Positions 40,824 through 64,000 of a DNA stretch of 64,000 nt are shown piece by piece. The stretch lies in NCBI RefSeq assembly GCF_900700375.1, contig NC_041723.1, positions 14,348,263 to 14,412,262 of the forward strand, in the 5' to 3' direction. Under the pieces are notes generated by a model. The model was not told the DNA's origin. It saw nothing but the letters and a program-made list of their open reading frames with translations, and searched no databases. The stretch comes from Denticeps clupeoides (lineage: Eukaryota; Chordata; Actinopteri; Clupeiformes; Denticipitidae). The position numbers and the translations under genes are program-made. Positions within the stretch are counted from its first letter, which is position 1, and every line of letters starts with the position of its first letter.

Positions 40824-42423
40824 ATGTTAAAATGAACGATATTGTGCAACATCCTGCAACCGCAGGGGTTGGGTCTCATGTGAGGAAGCAGTCGTGCCAT
40901 TTGCTGTAGAACCCGGTGAGTTGCACAACCGAACACCACCCCATCCATTGAAAGAATGGTGCCAAGGTGCCTCCCTCAAGCTTCAGTTTTGTGTGTGTGG
41001 AGGAAATTGGTGAGCTATATGTACCACACTTGCATACCGCACATAGTTGAGCCCGTTACAGCTATTTGTGGAGAGGATACCGAGCGGAGGGACATGCGTC
41101 AGCGGAGCTGGAAACGGCTCCTGCCTTTTGTGCAGACGTTGTTGTGCTGTAGTGCACACGGTTGGAACAAATGTGACAGACGAGCAGCCAATCCGACTTT
41201 GCATTGTTTTTCTGCGTGAATAAATGATTGCGAGAACCGACTTGGATCCAGCACGCGGGGGCGGGAGGGACGGAAAATGTTGGCCAATGCTTGTGTTGAC
41301 ACTGTCGAAGCCGAAGGCATCAAAAGGTAGGAAATCCAAACAGAAAACAGAAAAAAATGTCCCCTGCTGACAAACGCCACCCAGCCCAACCCCCTTGTCA
41401 GACTCTGCATTCCAGAGCGAGAGAGAGAGAGACAAAAACTCTCACAAGGCCCGTCCCTAAAAACATGTTCACTGCTGCCACGGCCCGTGACCAGAGACCA
41501 GTTTGTTCTGGTAGTGGCCCAAACCCCCCCCCCAGGCTGATGATAAAAAGCTTTTAAACGGTAGCTATTGGCTCCGTGCTCTGTGCTGCACTCTCACAGA
41601 TTGGTGTTCCGCGCCGTGCCAGCATGAAGACTTGAAGTGTCCTTCAGAGCGCCTCTGCCGGTATAGAGTTAGGCCGCAGGTTTATTAAATTAACATTGAT
41701 CCGTCTGTGTCAGTCAGGACACGCTTCCAGGCCCACGGCAGAGCGGAAAACAAGCCCAAGCAGTCAGCTGTGGCAATTTGGCCATTATCTTCTCAGGAAT
41801 GTTTTTTTTTTTTTGCTTGACCTGCAAGTGGTCTGTGGCCCTGGGTGGGTGGGACTGTGCCGCGATTGGTCGAGCGAGCCCTCGGTGAAGGTAGAGCCTC
41901 CACCCTCTGCCCTTTGTTACAGGTGATCGATTTGCACCGAGGTTGCTGTCAGGATAAGGCTTATCGGAGGCTGAATCGCCTTCATAACGACCTGACACAG
42001 AAACGTCGGGTCTGCTCAGCTCAACTTTAAGCTACATCCGCCGAGTTCAATGTGCAGATGCACAGGAGGAAATAGAGGAAATGAAGTCAGAGGGATGACA
42101 GCGTTGCAACAGACGCGCTAGACGACGTGGCAAGGATAAACATGCAAGGTCAGAGGTCAGAGATTAGCGTGGCGAGAGTGTGGGGTAAAGATTCATTAGT
42201 ATCCCAGACTGGCCTAATTAATAAACCCAACGTGTCTCAGTGTGACTCAGACCACATTTGTGATGCAAATAGGAAAAAAACGTTTTCATCCTACCGTTGA
42301 CTTTGAACATCAGCTTCTCAATGTCAGTGGGTTCACATATTTATGATAAATCCCTTGCTGTTGTTTCCCAATCGCAAGCTGCTTTACCATCAAAGCTGTT
42401 TATGACTATTAAGGATTTAAAAG

Positions 42424-42590
42424 TACAGTTGTGCTTGAAAGTTTGTGAACCCCTTAGAACTCTATCTCTATGTCTGCACAGATATATTCTAAAACATCAT
42501 TGCCATACAGGTCCCAATGAAAACTCATTTAAACACACAAGACAATAATATGTCAGAACTTATTTATTGAGAAAAACATTGATTTGGTCT
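42424..42590 (+). mobile_element. End fragment of a Tc1-like transposon
   Basis: 'TACAGTTGTGCTTGAAAGTT' followed by 'TGTGAACCCC' and, later, 'TTATTTATTGAGAAAAAC' match the known left end of a fish Tc1-like family. No matching right end was found nearby, so this is a fragment. The end coordinate is approximate. Confidence 0.5.
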
Positions 42591-44339
42591 TCCTCAAGGT
42601 TCTCCAATTGGATTGGTCACAAGTATGAGTGTGTGAGTGAATGGTGGGTGAATTCCTGTCCCGCACACCACTGTCCTGGATTAGGAATGAGCGGTTATGG
42701 ACAGTGAGAGAGAGCGAGTGTGTGAGGATGAAATGTTATCTCTTCAGTGTGTCTTACTGCAGTCAAAATAATTCACTGTTCAATTACTTATTCACTTTCA
42801 AGTGTTTCCCTAATATAACTGCATTGTATGCAACTGTACAAATATACGTCATGCGAATTTTTCAGCATCGTAATTATATGGTGGCAGAGCACTTTCGGGT
42901 ACATAAAAACGTATTAGTCTTTTGTATTTTCAATAGTACCCATATGAGCAATATGTGTATGCATCATTAGTGCTAAAATAAAATAGCAGTTAATGGAAAC
43001 TCTCCAAATCCTCGGTCAGAGCACCAATACAGACTAGCACAAGGGCTTTTTTCTGCACATTTTTTATTGATGAAAATATTTATGCAAAGCCAGAACTGAT
43101 ACAGTATATGTTTATGGAAAATAGCCTGGACTTCATACAATTGTGGGAAAGCCTGCATATCTAGTCACAGTTACATATGTAAGCAGGGGAGGATGGTGTT
43201 CCACTTTCTTGTCAACAGAGATAAGTTGAGAGAAGTTGGGGTTCACGTTTTAAAAGTGGATTTACTGCATACTAAAGCAGCAACAGCCTTAAGTACACAT
43301 TCAAGGTCATAAAGCCAACATTTCACATACACCTCTTCACATTTTCTGTGAGCATTAATCCTGGTCAGGATCAAAACTGGCCAGACTCATCCCACAGGAC
43401 CAGACAGATTTGAAAAAAATAATAAAATATATTTATTCACATTTAATAGCTTTTAATATTGGGGGTGCAAAAAACACGACTATTTCACAGTATGTACAAT
43501 TTGAGGGGAAATAGAGAGAACAAGAGAAGAGAAAACTTTCTTATTAAGAAAAATACATCTTCCATCACAGGAAAAAAAGAAGCTGCATTTGAAGGAGTCT
43601 AGAACGTTCCACTGACAATGTTAGCAAAAGGCTCAACATTCTAAAATGATTAAATAATCAATTTTACCATCTACATAAAAACCAATACAGTGGTGAAATG
43701 AACACAGTATGCAGATTGAAATGAGACACAGTCGTAGTCACACACAAAATACTAAGTAGAAACCATTTCTACACATGGATAAGTATGGTCAGCAAGAAAA
43801 TACACATTCATCGTTCAACTTCACATTACACAACAATAGAAAAACAGGTTATGGAAAAAAAAAAAAATGGGACCATGTCTTTTAATAAGACAGTTACATA
43901 TTTACCATTTACAGTCCCTGTGAACCAATAATGCTCTCTGGATAAGGTTATCTACTTTTGTCCTATATATGTCAGACCTTGCAATGTTGGATCCCGGAGA
44001 GCTACACCCTGCATATTTTAGTGTTTTTCAGCATGTGATACACATTTTTCAGCTTCTTAGCTAATGATCAAACATTGCAGGAGCTGAATAAGGTGTAACA
44101 GAGCATGGAAAACACTGAGCTGGGGTGGAGCAGGAGAGGCCTGTTAAAGCCACACAGCCACATCAGGAACAGAATGAATATCAAGAGAGATTCTCTCCCT
44201 TTGGCTCTCCAGTTTACCCATGGGGTACACCTTTGGAGACACGTACTGATTTATTTAGGTATATGTGCATCACATTAACCTAATACTGCAGCAGAAACCC
44301 TCAGCTTATGTTTTCACATTCAAGTTGAGAAGGAAAGAC

Positions 44340-44368
44340 AAAAAAAAAAAAAAAAAAAAAAAAAAAAA
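44340..44368. repeat. Poly-A run
   Basis: About 29 consecutive A residues. It may be a retroposon remnant or a simple homopolymer; no element body could be identified next to it. Confidence 0.8.
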
Positions 44369-44963
44369 CAGCAGGAATCACAGTTGGAACAAATTAATAT
44401 TAGTACACAGCTTAGACCAGTGTGTTTTGGCGTGTCAAGTGTTTTGGCATCGTGTACCATTCTGCTCATTGACTTTCCAGTTGGACCTTATACTCACACG
44501 GTATATTTCCTATCAGTGCTGCAGAGATAATGAGGCATGACAGGATTACCCTTGGACACGTCAAGCATTTCGGTACTTTTCCACCAGGGCCTAGACTGTA
44601 CTGTATTTTTCCACAGCCACGCGTTGGAATAGTCATGCTTTGTTTTCTGTTCGACCTCTATCTTTGGCAAGAGGTCAATTATCTTGCATTTGTTAAAGAG
44701 CATTAAAAGCCCCCCAAGTGCGTGAAATGTTTAAAAACTTGTATAACTTGTAAACACCGAGAAGCAATGCATGGGACATGTTTCAATACAAGCCAGATAT
44801 ACCGCAAGTGGCCATCGGCCTGGTCCATGCAACAGCTTTCAAAGATCTCCATAAGTACAGTGCTGCTTGTTTTAAGATAAATGCCCAGGTCCCCTAACTC
44901 ACTCCCCTGTATCTACCACACTGTCTGCTGATCTGTCAACTTCAGGTCTACAGGTACAACGCC

Positions 44964-52939
<7,976 letters not shown>

Positions 52940-53179
52940 TGCGGTACGAAAAGTGTGTAGCACTTCAAATTCTTCACTCAAGCTAAACAGCAACCTTCAA
53001 CACGGAAAGAAACTGCTAATAGTAATAATAATAATGACGACGAAGACGACAATAACACGACTGCTCTCCGACGTCCAGGGACTCGAATGACTAAACGTAT
53101 GCTGCTGCGTCCTTAAACGTTGAATTGTTAGATTCTTCAATAAAGGGGGGTTTGTGCGCACGTCACAGTACCACACCCG

Positions 53180-53240
53180 AGCTTGCCTCCCATTGGCTGA
53201 AAGCGGCACGTCCCTGTGGCGGTCGACCAATCACAGCGCG
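53180..53240 (-). promoter_or_regulatory. chka promoter with two CCAAT boxes
   Basis: Upstream of the minus-strand start codon, ATTGG at 53192-53196 and CCAAT at 53227-53231 lie 35 bases apart in a GC-rich context, in opposite orientations. This fits a TATA-less NF-Y-type promoter. Transcription start is not known. Confidence 0.45.
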
Positions 53241-53289
53241 TCTGGTAGGTATTCGGATTTTGACCGTAAACCTTGACATCACGGGTGAT

Positions 53290-55717
53290 GCACGTAGCAC
53301 ATGAGCGCGTTTGTTTGGGTTTTTTTTTTTTTTTTTTTAACTCGAACTCTCACGCTACGTGTGGCCTGCGTCCAAAATCCTTAATGAACTGATTAATTCT
53401 TTAATAATTCCATGTACGCAGCCAGGGTCATGTGACCCTGACTCATGGGCATAAGAAAAGATTTAATTCACATGTTGGGGGGACGTGGCATATTCCACAC
53501 ATCATCTGTCAGCTAATGTCAATCTTTCACATGAGATGGTTCAGATCAATAACTAAACTACAATGGAAAGAAATACAAAAAGCAGAATAAAACAATGAAA
53601 AACACTGGTAATCGTGCGTGGCAATTTCACTTCACATGCTCTTTAGAAAAGTTATTATTACATACAATCTTCTTTAGCTGCCTTGCCTGTCGATTCATCA
53701 CTGGAATCAGCATCTGTTTAATTAGACCCTTCATTGTTCATTTTAATAAAAAAAAGATGTTCAGAAATACTTTGCATTAACACTGTATTAGAGTAGCACA
53801 TTAACCAGTTTTCACAAAAATTACACCAAGCTGTAAAATATGCAATTAATAGATGTTGGTAGGTTTTAGTGTATCCAATTCATGAAGTTCTAAGCCGTTC
53901 AATTTTTGTATAGCAATTCTTTGTTTGGTTTAATATTTATCTAGAAATAGATACAAAGAGATGTATTTTGAGGTGCTACCAAGATTAATGGTTCAGTTAT
54001 ACCAATAAGATAATAACACATAAAACATTATGTGATATCCTCGAGTATTCAAAAGTGTCATATATTCTTCCAAATGCAGCAAACTCAAGTAATTAGGAAT
54101 ATACAAAGAAGTGATATGTCTTTTTATTTATTTAAACCAAAGGCTGACTGCTAGAATAATTGCACAGACAGTAGCTTTGTGACAGCATACAGTGTAAAAC
54201 TTACATACCCCCCCTCCCAAAAAAAAAAAAAAAAAAAGAAAACTTACTGAAATCAAAAGCTGCAGTTGCCTGCTGGTGATGTGAATGGGAAAAAGACCAA
54301 ATATATTCTGAAATAATCCCTTAACTTTTGGCAGTGTACCACATGCACACTACTTGCTAGACTGTAACATCCAGAAAAGTGATGTAACAGAGAAGATTTT
54401 CACTCTTGAAAAATATAAAGTTCCCAAGGATGATGACTCTTAAAGACCACTGGTTGCAAATTATACCAAATACAGGGAAATTTAAAGTATGTTTTTGAAA
54501 CAACTTGGTTCTCGGACTGTGGTACACATGACAACCGGTGGTACTCGGGCTCCCTCTAGTGGTGCACCAGGAGAGTCTGCGATTACTGATAAACTTCAGA
54601 GCTGCTCAATCATCTATTTAGTATAGTTAATATCCTCATTGTGTGTTTCCACTGTGGATGACAGTCATTAATAAATAAGATTTATATTAAGAATAAAACT
54701 GCCCCGTGTAAATTAATTAAATAGGCCTACGCAAAAATTCTTTGATGCTGGTCATAATGGCAGTACTTGTAGAGCCAAATGTTGATTATAGATGGTACTC
54801 ATTGTGAAAAGTTTGAGAATTATTGTTAATTATTAGATGATTACCATTACAACATTTAATGTCTTATTTAAATCTGATTTCCTTGGGCTTCAAATACAGG
54901 GTGGGGTACAACAAATTTTTGCTATCACACGATCATATAGCAAACACTGAGATAAACTTCAGAATTAGCACCTTGAACATCATGATCAGCATTTAAAATC
55001 TGACATTGTGTCACAGTCTGAAATAAACGTGAACAGACTCAAAAACAATTAAAATATTTTTTTTCTGTCCAACTCAGTTGTTCTGTACATTATTATCTTG
55101 AGCTATTCCCTATATTCTCCAAATGTCTCGTTATATATTAACCCTTTCAAGAATGCTGTCACAATGGCATAACCGGAATGTCAAATATTAGTATGTAATA
55201 GATTGTCTCCTCAAGAGCAAAACATTCTGCATTCACCACAGATAACTTTAGACAATGGTGTCTGAAGCATCCTTAACAGCTAACAATTCTAGTTCTGCCT
55301 TGATTTCCAGAAAATTCCAAGAAGAAAACACTTGAGCCTGAAAGGGATAATATTACCATTGTGCATGAGCCACTGCTATGGACCCCTTACAAGTGAAATC
55401 TAATTTACATCTGACATAATGCATGAGTTTTCAAAGGATTGACTGTGTATACCTTTTTTCTTTTCAGGAGACTTTTTAGAATTGCACATAATAAAGCTTA
55501 ACCAACACTAACAAAAATGATGCACATTTTCCGCACATGATCAAACAAGAATACATACCTGTACACTTTCTACAATATTTACATTCATGGTGAATAAACA
55601 GGGAAGTGCCTTCACTAAAATGTAGTCACTTGGTTTTTACCCACATTTTACCCACTTTATCAACATGATTCAAACAAAGAGCTCTGCAAGTCTTATACAA
55701 CAGGGTCACCCCTCAGC
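53290..55717. other. Gene-free DNA between chka and kmt5b
   Basis: AT-rich, with poly-T at about 53319-53338 and poly-A at about 54217-54237. No exon or transposon end could be supported. The part next to 55718 is the kmt5b 3' UTR on the minus strand; its end was not determined. Confidence 0.5.
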
Positions 55718-59489
<3,772 letters not shown>

Positions 59490-61050
59490 CTACTTCATTC
59501 CAGCTAGCCACAAGGTGAAGGTGCATTTAGCCTACGTGTGCTTGGGGCACCATGTAGTATGCAGAAATGGCTTGCTGTTGAAACGGAGTATGTGTCTCCT
59601 GCTGATGGTTACAGTTGTTCTTTTGCCAATTGTCCAGGCACCTTGTACTCTAATGGAAACATAAAGACTGACATGAAGGCAACAGGCGACACCCTGGAAA
59701 AGCTTTTTTAAAAGTATGTCCGAATTTGTCTCATAATGGTGTTACAGTTTAACTAGCTGTGCAGTTTGGCTGAATTCTACCTTAGTGTGTCTGCACAACC
59801 AAACTATTGTCTTCCCCTTTGTGGAACGGTTGCTTAGTATGTCACAACAAGCTTATTGAGCCACTTTGCTCTGCAGATTACTCGGTGCATTCTGCCACCT
59901 CCTGGTCGCTAGAGGCTCCTTCCTTTAAATACCAACCACCAACTAAATACACACACCAAGGGTCCACTCAATTTCGGTGTAAAGAAACAAACAGACACAT
60001 AATTGCTCATACAAATCGGGTGCAAACCCATAAAGTCGTCGGTGCTAATCCAAGCCCGGCAACACCGCAACCTGCATGATGCTCCGGTGCATGTGGGCGC
60101 ATAAGAAACTGACAAGCTTACCTGGCCACGTCTCAGCGCGACTTTCTAAGTGCGCCGTGGACATTTAAACGAACGCACGACAGAACGGCCGGGCGCTTGG
60201 CAGCTTGCGCCACCGTGTCACGACGCAACGCGTCCGTTTCGTGCACAAAACGCCAGCTAGCCCGGGCGCTAGCTGGGCAGCTGGCTTTCAAGTAGTAAAC
60301 ACCCAGCTAGCATTTAACTTGGTTAGCCTCCAAGCTAACTGCCAGGCAGGACGACGAAACTACCCATCTACTACAAGCCGAGTATTTACTACAGTGCCGG
60401 TACGCGTGAAATAAAAAAATGCCCCGCGTAAACGTCCTCGGCGGCTAATAGCGACCGTTATTACTAGCTAATTACGACGAATCCAGAATTAGGCCCGAGT
60501 GTCGCAAAACCCACCTTCTCAGCCCCGGTAGTGGGAGCTAACGTTAGCTAGCTAGCCACCCTGTTGGCTAACAATTTTAGCTACCCGGAAAAAAGTACCG
60601 AATAGAGCAACAACCAAACCAATCGCGCTTGTGTCTGCGTCAAATACTCACTTTTAATGTTTTTTTTTTTTTTTACCCCCCAACACTATAAACCATTCGT
60701 CTCGCACGTCGGGGAATCACAAAGCGCTCCTTATAAATATATCACAGCAAACAAAAAAAATTGCCAGCAAAAAAAAAAGGGAAAAAAAAAGAAAAATGTA
60801 ACATTAAAATTCAAGATGGCTGCCGAGTGTGGCTCGGAGAGCCGGGACGCGGGACTGCCTCCGAGACGCACACGGCGCGGTCCGGCGGAACCCGGCGTGC
60901 TCACGGCGTGCGCGGCCGCCGGAGGGGCGACGGAGACATCGCGTTTAAAGGGCGCTTCTCGCCGGGCAGCGGGGACGAGGGACTTCCAGCCAGCGAGAGG
61001 GAGCGACAGAGGGAGCTAGTGCACAAAATGCCTCGGTCTAAGTCAGCTCA
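59490..61050 (-). promoter_or_regulatory. kmt5b 5' region: noncoding exon and CpG-rich promoter
   Basis: A strong minus-strand donor (CCAG|GTAAGC) at 60122/60121 suggests a noncoding first exon reaching upstream into a CpG-rich block at 60120-60400. A CCAAT is at 60619-60623. A second CpG-rich block spans about 60820-61020. The exact start of transcription was not determined. Confidence 0.45.
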
Positions 61051-62050
61051 CACGAGATTCCGAGTTAATAATTTAGCTAATTATATTTAAACTATTATTC
61101 ATTTACACAGCGTTCGCGTGCATGATGATTTTTGATGTTATGATATTACGTTTCAACTGGACTTGAGTTCAGCTTTAGGAAATATACAGAATTCTAGAAA
61201 AAAAAACAACACTAGTTCACCACAAAGGTTTTTTTGCTTTTATGAATAAGTGGAAAAATGCAATGCACTGCTTTATTAAATTCAGGGGTAACCTTCTTGT
61301 CTTGTCTTCCAATTACAAAACACATTCCGTCCAATATCCATATGTGGGTTACGGATGATGCTGTAACCAGAGTTCAGCAGGCTGCAACTGAGCGGAACCG
61401 GAGAAGCGCACGTTGCTCCGCACTACCGCAATACCGAAGCCGACTGCGCGCAGCCAGAACCATGCACTTGTAGCGCTGAGCTACACTGAGCAGGGGGGTT
61501 ACGTAACCAATAGGTTTGTTTTCCTATTTCAACGAACTACACCAGTAACCATGTCGATATTGTGTTTTTTTTTTAATGACGTACCCTTCTCACGTCAGTT
61601 TTGTTGTTCGGCTCGCCCGGCACATTTTAGCTTCTAAATAAGAGAGAGATCGCGGCTTGCAACGTCCGCGCATTTTGATGACGTCACCGCGAAAGAACAA
61701 CAAAACAGCCTTTCCCTTTAAACTAGCCGAGGGTGGCATCTCACCGGCTAGCGTATCCAATTTCCACCCAACGACAGTAACTTCGCTAGGAATGTATTCA
61801 GCAAGCGTTTTAATGTTCCTCCGTGATATTGACACGATGGACACGTACGTGACAGTGCCCGCTCGTTGCCTGAAGCGTATGTCTCGCATGCTCTGTTTGG
61901 CTCCCACTTTCATAGCCTCTTGTCGTGGATGCTAGCAGGCTAGCGCGATAAGCTGGCTCACGCTTCATGCTTTGGGGAGCTCTTGTCAGCGACTCGATTT
62001 GGCCTCTGCCCGAAACATATTTGCAACGTTGGTGTACTTTCTCCAGCGCT
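61051..62050. other. Spacer between the kmt5b and F-box gene starts
   Basis: No supported coding exon. The segment from about 61600 to 62050 is moderately CpG-rich and is probably the F-box gene promoter; TGACGTCA at 61678-61685 is a perfect CRE palindrome. The region 61050-61560 shows nothing recognised. Confidence 0.4.
61678..61685. promoter_or_regulatory. CRE palindrome upstream of the F-box gene
   Basis: TGACGTCA is the full CREB/ATF consensus. It lies about 380 bases upstream of the likely first exon donor of the F-box gene. Function is inferred from sequence only. Confidence 0.45.
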
Positions 62051-62057
62051 GAACAGC

Positions 62058-62073
62058 ATGTGGGATGTGCCGG
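62058..62073 (+). other. Likely 5' UTR exon end with upstream ATG, F-box gene
   Basis: A donor (CCGG|GTAAGT) ends at 62073. It pairs well with the acceptor TTTTTAG at 62872-62878. The spliced product contains an upstream ATG at 62058 that reads 18 codons (MWDVPVPLRKRLPGLERS) to TGA at 62917-62919, 34 bases before the main ATG. This makes a spliced upstream open frame, if the exon pairing is right. Confidence 0.45.
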
Positions 62074-62299
62074 GTAAGTGGGCAGCAGGTTGGCGGACTG
62101 GAGCCGCGCTGTTAGCAGCCGCTGACTGGTGTTCCATCTCCATGCACGACGTGTTTAGTCATTATATGCGTTTACAGTGAGGTTGTGGTTCACAAGTGCC
62201 CCTGCTGAAAGAAACCAGATTTCTTGTGATTTGTTTATGACCGATGTGTGCAGATAAAGCTAAAATATATCAACTGGTTAAAGGTGCTCTTATGAAATG

Positions 62300-62743
62300 T
62301 ACACTACAAGTCTGAAGTTTGGACGCATCAGCTCACATATGGGTCTTGCATTCTTTTTCACGCTATTAAACAAAACTGAAGACACGGGACTATGAACTAA
62401 CACATTTATGTAAGAAAAAAAAGCAAACAAGACAAAGAGTTTGTGTCCCTCCAAACCAGGGTGCTTTTGCTGTGATGGCAAATTTTACACACTCGTCTTC
62501 TCTCCACCACCTTAAGTTGGACATGTTGGGAAGTTTTATGCTGAACACTTTCTTATCATTCACTGATTCATTGATTAATGAGCATCTCATCAAGCAGCTT
62601 TTAATAAGCATGAAGGTAAAAAGAGGCGACTCTGGGGGAAAAAAAAACAGAAAAAAAATACTAAATACATTTATTCCATTGGAATCTTCTAAGTGGCACT
62701 ATTTTAGTAGGAATAGGAGTCCAAACTTTTGACTGGTAGTGTA
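62300..62743. mobile_element. Nonautonomous Tc1-like element in the F-box gene 5' intron
   Basis: The left end TACACTACAAGTCTGAAGTT and the right end, reversed, TACACTACCAGTCAAAAGTT form an inverted repeat of about 24 bases; TA borders both sides. This end is that of a widespread fish Tc1-like family. The 444-base interior has no transposase, so it is a deletion derivative. Confidence 0.75.
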
Positions 62744-62953
62744 GGTCACGATGTCCAGCTGGTCACAATATTAGGCAGGTTTTATAACTGGGTTGTAACT
62801 TGCCTTATAAAAAAGAAATTCGAATTGTAAGGTTTTAATGGTTAAAGTCTTTTTTTCTTTCTTTCTTTTTCTTTTTAGTGCCTCTAAGAAAAAGGTTACC
62901 AGGTCTAGAGAGATCATGACACTTGTGGAGGATTTTAAGCCCACTAAGAAGCC

Positions 62954-64000
62954 ATGCCCCCGAGGAAGAGACCTCTTCTTCCTGTTAGCAGTAGGAGGAG
63001 AGTGAAAGCTGATGAAGATTTCTTTCCTTTCAATCTACTGCCTGTGGAATGTCAGCTCCATGTGCTTTCATTTCTTAGCGAAGTGGACAAATGTAATTCT
63101 GCACTTGTGTGCGCCAGCTGGAGCTGTCTAGTGCGCTCTGGGAAGCTCTGGAGGGTGGCAGACTTTTCTCGTCGTGGGGTATTCCACCTGGGTCAAGAAG
63201 GTCTGCTTGTGTCTAATCGTGAGTTTGAGCGTTGGAAAGCATGGGTTCACCATTACACCCACCACCTGATATCACGTGGAGCCAGTCTGCTCACCCTGAA
63301 AGCCAGTTTTGATTTGGGGGACCAGTGCAATAGGTGGGGTGAGCTTCTCTCGCAGCTCCTAGAGAATGTTCACTGTAGGGACCTTAGCCATTTAGACTTG
63401 AACTGGACTTTCACTCTGTTGGAGCCTCTAGACCTGAGAGTTCACACCAGCTCCAGCTCCCACCAAGACAGCATCACCAAGATGGACCAGGTCACCAACT
63501 TTCAGATCCTGCTTGGGAAATTGGCTCAGAGTTGCCCCAGGATCACCAAGATGCGCCTGCACTTTGATTGGTCTGAGACGTCAGTCTCACTTATAACTCA
63601 GTTTCAGCATCTCCGTGTACTGGAGCTGAAGTACTTTTGGGTCTTTAAAGGTGTCAACCCTGGCACTTTGCAGACTTTAACCAAATCACTGCCCAACCTA
63701 AAATCTTTGACTCTGCATGTCCTGGTGCCCCTCAGGAACTTGGGTGTTTCCTACACCTTGGAGTCTCTGTCTTTGGAGTTCTTGGATGTGTCACCCAGCC
63801 GTGGCCTGGTCTTTTCCTGTCTCAATCTTCCTGCTCTTAGGGAACTGCGGGCAAAGAAGATAGTCCGCGGCATTACCCTGGACCGCAGGACAAGGCTAAG
63901 GATTCAAAGCAGATGGCCTTGCCTCTACCAAGTCTTAAGAGAGGGAACACCAAAACTGCAGGCTCTCAACAATGAAAGACTTCTCCCCAACTGGAAGGAA
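62954..64000 (+). CDS. F-box protein, carboxyl end outside the window
   Basis: An open frame of 349 codons runs from ATG 62954 to the window edge without a stop. It is basic at the start (MPPRKRPLLPVSSRRRVK). Residues about 25-70 form an F-box: FFPFNLLPVECQLHVLSFLSE is followed by DKCNSALVCASW and SGKLWRVADFS, the usual LP...IFSFL...CR.W...LW pattern. From about residue 110 leucine-rich stretches occur (SHLDLNWTFTLLEPLDLRV, LRVLELKYF, LKSLTLHVL), suggesting LRR-like repeats. Such proteins join SKP1-CUL1 ubiquitin ligases as substrate receptors. I cannot name the orthologue. The start follows a likely 5' UTR intron and is the first ATG with a long frame. Confidence 0.85.
   Translation, partial: MPPRKRPLLPVSSRRRVKADEDFFPFNLLPVECQLHVLSFLSEVDKCNSALVCASWSCLVRSGKLWRVADFSRRGVFHLGQEGLLVSNREFERWKAWVHHYTHHLISRGASLLTLKASFDLGDQCNRWGELLSQLLENVHCRDLSHLDLNWTFTLLEPLDLRVHTSSSSHQDSITKMDQVTNFQILLGKLAQSCPRITKMRLHFDWSETSVSLITQFQHLRVLELKYFWVFKGVNPGTLQTLTKSLPNLKSLTLHVLVPLRNLGVSYTLESLSLEFLDVSPSRGLVFSCLNLPALRELRAKKIVRGITLDRRTRLRIQSRWPCLYQVLREGTPKLQALNNERLLPNWKE

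Larger units (their letters stand above)
37502..44963. other. Repeat-rich intergenic stretch
   Basis: No supported gene in about 7.4 kb. It holds an L2-like LINE (38754-39740), a probable TTAA-flanked MITE (40552-40823), a Tc1-like end (42424-42590) and a poly-A run (44340-44368). Sequence near 38400-38470 (TCTTTATTGTCACTGTTGCA) looks like a worn retroposon tail. The part from about 43000 to 44963 probably includes the chka 3' UTR on the minus strand, with reversed AATAAA at 43063-43068 and 43432-43437. Confidence 0.55.

Noticed and set aside
61590-61913. A 107-codon minus-strand open frame upstream of the F-box gene
   Set aside because: No domain and no splice signals; it lies in the CpG-rich promoter zone where stop codons are rare.

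Overview
The window reads as nuclear DNA of a teleost fish. It holds seven intron-containing genes with vertebrate splice sites and vertebrate protein families, AT-rich introns, many GT/CA and homopolymer runs, fish-type tRNA-derived SINEs, L2-like LINE 3' ends and Tc1-like transposon ends. No bacterial-style operon, CRISPR array or phage gene is visible. The repeat mix would suit a clupeiform or other otocephalan fish, but I cannot fix the species.

Layout. 1-1120: flank and a CpG-rich promoter. 1121-6319 (+): purine nucleoside phosphorylase, six coding exons. 6320-12071: repeat-bearing intergenic DNA. 12072-21561 (+): calretinin (calb2), eleven coding exons. 21562-24376: intergenic. 24377-29272 (+): mitochondrial aspartate aminotransferase (got2), ten coding exons. 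29273-31661: long 3' region with a SINE. 31662-33629 (+): a C-factor/sniffer-like short-chain dehydrogenase whose first intron is nearly all a 15-bp minisatellite. 33891-34859: a decayed Tc1-like transposon. 35400-37501 (+): a divergent synaptotagmin-type membrane protein with two C2 domains. 37502-44963: repeat-rich, with an L2-like LINE, a probable TTAA-flanked MITE and a Tc1-like end. 44964-52939 (-): choline kinase alpha (chka), eleven coding exons. 52940-55717: chka promoter and gene-free DNA. 55718-59489 (-): histone H4K20 methyltransferase kmt5b, nine coding exons. 59490-62953: CpG-rich promoter zone and the 5' end of the last gene. 62954-64000 (+): an F-box protein gene running off the window.

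All gene models were assembled by hand from reading-frame continuity across GT-AG junctions and remembered vertebrate orthologues. In each complete model the exon lengths sum to a whole number of codons (286, 270, 428, 256, 404, 400 and 826 residues). The genes are unrelated housekeeping or neuronal genes and not a pathway. KMT5B next to CHKA is also the human 11q13 arrangement, and CALB2 and GOT2 are both on human 16q, so these look like ancient linkage blocks. I found no convincing new biological system. The strongest oddities are the codon-length intronic minisatellite, which is open in frame with its host exon, and the apparent stop-then-start replacement at the kmt5b amino terminus.
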